Part shown: piece after piece, positions 58,814 through 64,000 of the stretch
Layout of the letters: each line of letters opens with the position of its first letter
Position numbering within the stretch: the stretch's first letter is position 1
Origin: Ceratodon purpureus
Lineage: Eukaryota > Streptophyta > Bryopsida > Pseudoditrichales > Ditrichaceae
Direction of reading: 5' to 3'
Assembly: GCA_014871385.1 (NCBI GenBank)
Contig: CM026426.1
Span: forward strand, 73,212,303-73,276,302
DNA: 64,000 bases
Notes under the pieces: model-generated
The model's input: only the letters and a program-made list of their open reading frames with translations
What the model was told of the DNA's origin: nothing
The model's database searches: none
Program-made: the position numbers and the translations under genes

Positions 58814-58895
58814 TCACATTTTCATCAAAATATCCGAAAAGTTACCGCTCTCCGCTCTTCGCTCACCGCTCACCGCTCGCACTTTAGCGACGTCC
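58814..58895 (-). repeat. Right terminal inverted repeat
   Basis: Reverse complement of the left terminus (36547-36606). Read inward: GGACGTCGCTAAAGTGCGAG, then CGG/TGAGCGG repeats, then GAGCGGTAACTTTTCGG and ATTTTGATG. Confidence 0.75.
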
Positions 58896-58905
58896 AGCTA
58901 CTGCA
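58896..58905. repeat. Target-site duplication, right copy
   Basis: AGCTACTGCA, identical to 36537-36546. It is in the same codon phase (CTA CTG CA) as the left copy. Confidence 0.8.
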
Positions 58906-61284
58906 AGTGCAGGCCTTAATTGAGGCAGCCTCAAAGCCGAAGAGAAGGACCCGGATGAGCAAGGTCTAGGGTGGGATGTCAATCAAACGCGGCTGCTAGT
59001 GCAATTTCGTTGCAAAACAGCTACAGTGTAACGAAAACCTTTGTACTATTCAATTCCACTGCATGACGCATACTAACCGAGAAGAGAAGGAGTGTCATGG
59101 AGCACAGTTCGGAGGACACAGAGCTGGCCTATCAGGGCATTTGTCAGCAGCCACGAAGAAGTGGATAGCAGACACCTTAAGGTCAGGCAAGTCGCCTGTC
59201 CAGGTCATGGCCGAGCACAAGGCAGCAGTAATGCGATGTGCGCAATATAACCTGCTAGCCACGAGGGACACATTCATTATGCCGTCGGACGTGTACAACA
59301 TCGCCAATAAGCTTGCCAAAGAACTGTGGGAAAAGCATCCGTCCGTTGCGATGAGTGTCTGTATGTGGACAGACGAGAATGTAGACTGTCACTATCACTA
59401 CCGTGAGTATGGGACTGTAGAGCTCAATGAGCCGCCGCCTCCTGAAGATGACCCATTCTGTCTAGCCATCCAGACAGAATGGCAACTGGAGATGGTGGTC
59501 AGACATGGCCACAGGAGGGCTCTGTCCATGGATGCGACATTCTCCACCAACGCTCACAAGGTGTGCACAGGGCCACACACCTTCCATTATGTCCAGATAA
59601 ACCACTGTTTTCTGTGTGTGCGTTGTATTTCTTGTCCTAATGTCTCTGATAATATTTTCTCTGTCCTCTGCTGCAGTATCCACTGTATACAGTGATGGTT
59701 TTCGACAAATGGGAGCAGGGAATACCTGTTGCCATCACTATCTAGGGTAGGTCACGAGAAGTAGACATCGTCCCGTGGCTCACCAAGTTGCGGGATCGTT
59801 GCATAGCTGTGAAGCCTGATTGGAGGCCAAACTCCTTCATGGTTGACAATGACCAGGCCGAACTTAATGCAATCAGGTGAGGGCACTTAGTGTAATATCT
59901 TTATGACACCAGCAGTTTTCTGGTCAGAATGTTGTTGAAACATCTTGCTTCCATGTGAACCCGCAGGAAGGTTTGGCCTGAGGCTGATGCTGTTGAGGGC
60001 AAAACAAAGGACGACGTTAAGATCCTGCTCTGTTTGTGGCATACACGCAAGGCGTGGCTGGAGAATGCGACTCAGAAGATCAAGGCAAACTATCTTAGGA
60101 CAAAGATTCTTTCTGCCTATGCTGACCTAATGTATGGAAACGGTATCCTTCAGGGAGAGCTTGCTGTGAAGGCTGCGCCGGAGCGTTTCAACTTCCTGAA
60201 GGCTAAGTATCCACAGGCAAAGGCCTTCTCCCAGTACTTCGAAACCACCTGGATTCCGAAGCTGGAAATGTAGGTCAAGGGTTTCCGCAACATCCCCCAC
60301 TGCAATCAGCACACCAACGCTGCAGTTGAAAGTTACCATGCGAATTTGAAGGCCATTCTGAGGTATTCTAGGCAGAAGTTTGACGGCCGTCGTGTGGATT
60401 GGCTGATTTACCATCTGTACAGGGATGTCCTAATTCACTACTGGTATGCCGTCCAATGTAAGTTGTACGAGTTTATCAAGAACGGAAAAGCAGAGGGGAT
60501 TGTGGCCAATGCAGTCATAAGGGCTGCTCAGATCCCAGACGAGCATGTCTCTATCTGCCTGGAGCAGGACGTGGCCTTTGTTGCGTCCCCGATTAACTTC
60601 CCAGCGATTTGGGTGGTGACTAGCCCAAACTCGGACTGGGCTCACTATAACTGCTTGTTGGGCATGCGAGCTAACATTTGTAAGCATGTGGTGAAGGTGT
60701 TTAGGATGATAAACACAGAGGTCCACCCTGGCGACATCATACGGTAGGCTGGGACCTTGAGGGATACGATTCAGGCTGGCTGCAGCACTGCTGGACTAGA
60801 ACTGGGAGACGGGACAGGCAAAGCAGCAATCCAGGACATCAGAGGGGATGTCCTAAAATCAGACGATCCTGAGAAGACATACCTCGAGATGAAGGGGTTT
60901 CTCGGGGAAGCGGATACTCTAGCGCTTGAGAATGTAGGTCTCCAGCAGCATTTTCTGGCTATCCAGGCTGAGGCTACGGGAAAGATGGCTGCACTGAAGG
61001 TCAAATCCGAGGCAGGCTTGCTGCACCATCTCTCCCAGCCGTCCTTCAAGGTTAATGCAGGGCCGAAGAACCTGCGGCGGTTCAAAGCATGCTCGGAACT
61101 AGAGACTAAGAAGAGGGCTGCCGGCCGGCGCAGGAAATGGGATTGGAACATAGGACTATTAGGACAGATGATTATAAGGATAGAGGAGTATTTTTTCAGG
61201 ATTGTCTACAGGATAAAAAGGGTATGTAGGTACCGTATATTTTGTATACTGGAACTGTTATTTTTACAACTGTTTTGTAAGTAG
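58906..61284 (+). pseudogene. Right half of the split SWIM/MULE-type transposase (outer element)
   Basis: The frame continues from 36546 through KPKRRTRMSKV and the Cys-bearing IKRGC-CNF / CHG segment to a donor at 59560 (HK/GTGTGC). Exon 59677-59876 and exon 59967-61284 follow with coherent phases. DDE residues: D at 59531 (SMDATFSTNAHK), D at 59845 (FMVDNDQAELNAIR) and E at 60328 (HTNAAVESYH). The SWIM region (WAHYNCLLGM...NICKHVVKVF) has Tyr where the first Cys should be. In-frame TAG codons lie at 58967, 58997, 59743, 60271 and 60745; there is no TAA, TGA or frameshift before the final TAG at 61282. Together with the left half this gives eight TAG codons in one otherwise open gene. At 60271 the context (KLEM-VKGF) suggests TGG was lost. 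Confidence 0.75.
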
Positions 61285-62094
61285 AAGGAGGCTATGGCAC
61301 GTGCCCAGCTCTTTCCATTTCATGTGGCACTTCACTTCTCTCCTTGCCCCTTTCCCTGTGTTTTGTTTTGCAGCCTACAGCCCTCTGCTCTCTTCCCTCA
61401 TGTAGTGCGTCTGGATTCCAAACTGTACGGGATTCGGATCGTCAGGACATGGAGTTTTTATCTGGAAAAGACACAGGCATTAGGACACTGGACAGGATGT
61501 ACAGGAAAGGCAATTGGTGTACACCTGCTCAACTTAAAATGTCACTGTTACCGCACTTCTGTGATTACAGGGTGGATATGGGAGATGCCGAGCTCTTCCA
61601 TTTCCGAGATCCGTCTGTACTGCCCTAAGTCGTCATTTTTCTGTGTTTTTCCTTTCTTGTCTGCGGCACTCTGGTCTTGTGTTGGAGTGTACCGTGCAAG
61701 TGTTCTTAGGACAAAATTCTGTGTCCTACTTTGCCAATTGTGCAGCACCTAGCAGGACAAGTGTTCCTCTCCTCAATTGCAGACCTTTTTATCATTTTTT
61801 TGGTTTCCTGCATCCATCTCTACTATATTCAAACGCGGTCTTTGGAATTAAGAACATTTCCAGATCTCCTTCTCCCTCTCCTTCACTCCAGTTTGTTATC
61901 TTTCGGGCTGAATTAAAAAGTAAGGTAGTTTTTTATTTTTAAACCTTTTTCAGCCTGATAATCGCGGAGTCCCTGGGTTCGCGCTCGAAATGTGGTTCAA
62001 GTGGTCGTGAATTTTAAAAAAGTTTGCCCTTGCATCGTCTTACTGCGTGGTTCTTTTAACGTACCGAATCTGTTGTCAGATTTATGTACTATTG

Positions 62095-62096
<2 letters not shown>
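61285..62096. other. 3' flank of the outer transposon
   Basis: Open frames at 61294-61752 and 61344-61628 overlap in different phases and show no family. I saw no terminal inverted repeat for the outer element here. Confidence 0.4.

Positions 62097-62188
<92 letters not shown>
62097..62188. repeat. (AT)46 microsatellite
   Basis: A perfect 92-bp AT dinucleotide run. It yields spurious Ile/Tyr frames on both strands. Confidence 0.97.
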
Positions 62189-62191
<3 letters not shown>

Positions 62192-63491
62192 AACGAACAT
62201 AAAAAAAAAAGAGCAATCTCAAAGAGGAGATCTTTGGAGGTTTACGGGGTTTAGTGAGAGACTTCCCCGATGTGCAACGCTCGTTGGAGGTTTTCAACGT
62301 CTACCTCCTTCATATACGATTAATGCTACGATGGTCGTGAAGAGGAGGAACGAGCATACCTGTGTTTGGATTTGAACATCCTTGTGACACTAAACAAAGT
62401 GAAGCCTGATTTCTTTCTGTGCCGGAAGTACATCTCCTTTGGCGAACATTCGAAGCTTATTCTTGCCGTTACATGTGGATTAATAAGTTCAACTATGCAT
62501 TGGCAATGAAGGGTTCAGTGTACCACTGCTATGGAAATATACGTTCCCTTCTTGTCTTTAGATAAGTCCTTCAACTTATCCAAACTTGTATGAATTTGTA
62601 ATTGCATACATATTTGATACTACTTAAATGGAGAGGAATTGTACTCCATGTATTTGATACAAAGTGGCAGAAGCTCATTTGTACCATTCAGACCTATTTT
62701 ATTCTATTCCTGTATATTTCTTTCATATACGAATCCCAATTCTGAATTTTCCACAAGTGAATCTGCATCCCGTTCTCTGTGGTACTTATAAATTAAATTT
62801 TATGTTTTTCAAATCTAAATTCCTTTTTTGTAATTAATTTTATTTTTCTCCTCCTTATTCCTTATATATTTTCTATATTTTATTCAGTGTTTGCAGAATT
62901 TAATGAATTTAATTAAATAAACGGGCCTATCACTTGCAACGCTTCTCATGTTGTATTGCCACTTGGGAAAATGTCAGTGACTTCCGCGTTCACCATCCGA
63001 AGGGAAGGGAAAGCATGAACCACAGTCATGCAATATTGGTAGTGCCGAATTCTACAAGTGGTGCACGAACTCCATTCTAAGCCAACCATCTGTTGCAATC
63101 TGAAGAGCAAGCGCAGATCTTTGTGCTTACGAAGGCAGGTGTGCACATGAACTTGCAAGTACTTTTTTTGTCGATTCCATTACGACTTCACTATTTCTCA
63201 CAATCTGAATGGTCAAAACGTCTCCGCATTTTACCAGAATTCCCTCAAAATTATTCCCTCTCACCCCCTTTTCATTCCTTAATTTCTCTATGAACCCCTT
63301 GAAAGGCATGAAGTTGCTAAGCGGCGTTACTGTCACAACAGTCAAGAAAGAAGCAAAACGATTGCATTGTAGAAGTCCACCATAGCATCACAGAAGTTTA
63401 GCCATTTTTGATAATGATCACAAAAGCGGATCTTGCTTCTCCTGTCCTTGCACGTAAAGAAGAGAAGCAACACCGATGATTGCATACGAAA
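62189..63491. other. Spacer, mostly AT-rich
   Basis: No supportable gene. Minus-strand frames at 62946-63158 and 63127-63345 might be 3' remnants of the pseudogene to the right, but show no continuity. Confidence 0.4.
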
Positions 63492-63998
63492 CTAGAAACT
63501 CTCCAATCGTCCTTCCCCTACTCCACGGTGTCCAGACATGCTCGAATGAATGTCCAGACAATGCTGGTAGCTTTCCACCTGCCCTCCCTTGTCGTCTCCG
63601 AGATCAAGGACTTTCCTGAATGTCTCGAATTCCTCCCCGTGCATATCCATGGTCGGAAAGTAAATCTTCCCCTTTCAGATGAGCTCTTCCATAGCCAACA
63701 TCAAATGGTCGGATCGCGCCATTAGGAGGTCCTCCGTGAGCCCCTACACCGGACACAGCATCGGAGTCCGACTCCCTACCTTGCTGCGACAGAAGAGTTT
63801 GAAGGCCCTGGCCATATGGCGGGGCTCGTTCTTCTCCTTGATCACCTGTCCCTCACGTTCCATCCATTTAAGCAGGCTCTGAAACTCCTCCTCGGAGTGC
63901 TTACAAGGCCAGCACAAGCAAGGCGGCATCGGCACCAAGCCCATGTGTGCAAATAGTGGCGACCACCCCCATTCGACTCCCTCCGCTGCAATACTCAT
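63492..63998 (-). pseudogene. Unrecognised gene relic with TAG and TGA in one frame
   Basis: One phase runs from the ATG at 63998 to the TAG at 63494-63492. It is interrupted by TAG (63746-63744) and TGA (63677-63675). Segments between the stops are protein-like: CWPCKHSEEEFQSLLKWMER, EPRHMARAFKLFC, LLMARSDHLMLAMEELI and FPTMDMHGEEFETFRKVLDL. The repeated pattern EEF then Q/T-x-hydrophobic may be an internal duplication. No family is recognised. It may continue beyond the window edge, so the start is unsure. Confidence 0.45.
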
Positions 63999-64000
63999 CT

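Larger units (their letters stand above)
36547..58895. mobile_element. 22.35-kb nested giant Mutator-like element
   Basis: Inward from both ends the sequences align as GG, five variable bases, GCTA, three variable bases, TGCGAGCGG, then GAGCGG/TGAGCGG repeats, GAGCGGTAACTTT and ATTTTGATG. The right end has about 14 extra bases within the GAGCGG repeats. Both ends are flanked by AGCTACTGCA. Deleting the element plus one repeat copy rejoins the surrounding transposase gene in phase (CTA CTG CA plus A GTG CAG). Contents: composite tandem repeats, a relic gene, a 12-exon ParB/methyltransferase-like gene, a small divergent ORF, a broken SWIM/MULE transposase, a 53-bp minisatellite and a double SPH gene. 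The internal transposase type agrees with the duplication length. Element boundaries are seen directly; mobility as one unit is inferred. Confidence 0.8.

Noticed and set aside
61992-62375. Ile/Tyr-rich frames
   Set aside because: They span the (AT)46 microsatellite and have no coding support outside it.

Overview
This is nuclear DNA of a land plant. The evidence is GT-AG introns, telo-box promoter motifs, a plant type-II prohibitin, an NDR1/HIN1-like (LEA_2) membrane protein, S-protein homologues, a plastid FtsHi-like fragment and SWIM-domain Mutator-like transposases. A non-seed plant (bryophyte, lycophyte or fern) seems likeliest, but the sequence alone does not settle it. All calls are by eye.

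Layout. 1-31 kb is mostly AT-rich and gene-poor. It holds a decayed tandem S-protein-homologue gene (243-1250), an intact coiled-coil/RING-like gene (2759-3613), several unrecognised or doubtful coding fragments, an NHL/LEA_2 gene (13713-14453, minus), AT-rich duplications, a short retroposed insertion (24545-24664), and a dispersed palindromic GC motif (core GGCGCCGGCGCC, at least 13 sites). 29.7-34.2 kb holds an FtsHi-like exon relic, a small two-exon gene with one nonsense codon, and an intact five-exon prohibitin gene (32140-33797).

The main structure lies at 35-61 kb. A SWIM-type Mutator-like transposase gene (left half about 35340-36546, right half 58896-61284) is split by a 22.35-kb insertion. 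The insertion has matching inverted termini (36547 and 58895) and a 10-bp direct repeat AGCTACTGCA on both sides (36537-36546, 58896-58905). Removing the insertion plus one repeat copy rejoins the outer gene in frame. The insertion is therefore a nested large transposon. Its own contents are: (i) a 12-exon, 1260-codon minus-strand gene (51410 to 40801) with a ParB/Srx-like segment and a C-terminal segment resembling N4/N6 amino-methyltransferases of permuted order; its frame is open through every junction; (ii) a divergent small ORF (51736-52245); (iii) its own SWIM/MULE transposase (52654-56394), broken by a TGA, a 10-bp duplication and a TAG; (iv) a double S-protein-homologue gene (57245-58309, minus); (v) a relic paralogous to a gene outside the element (38674-39044 versus 26177-26578); (vi) large minisatellites, several inside introns of the methyltransferase-like gene.

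Inference: a giant Mutator-like element that carries, and preserves better than its transposase, a ParB/methyltransferase-like protein of prokaryote-like design, plus a putative secreted S-protein homologue. A second theme is decay by nonsense codons, mostly TAG, with very few frameshifts. The outer transposase has eight in-frame TAG codons and no TAA, TGA or frameshift that I could find.
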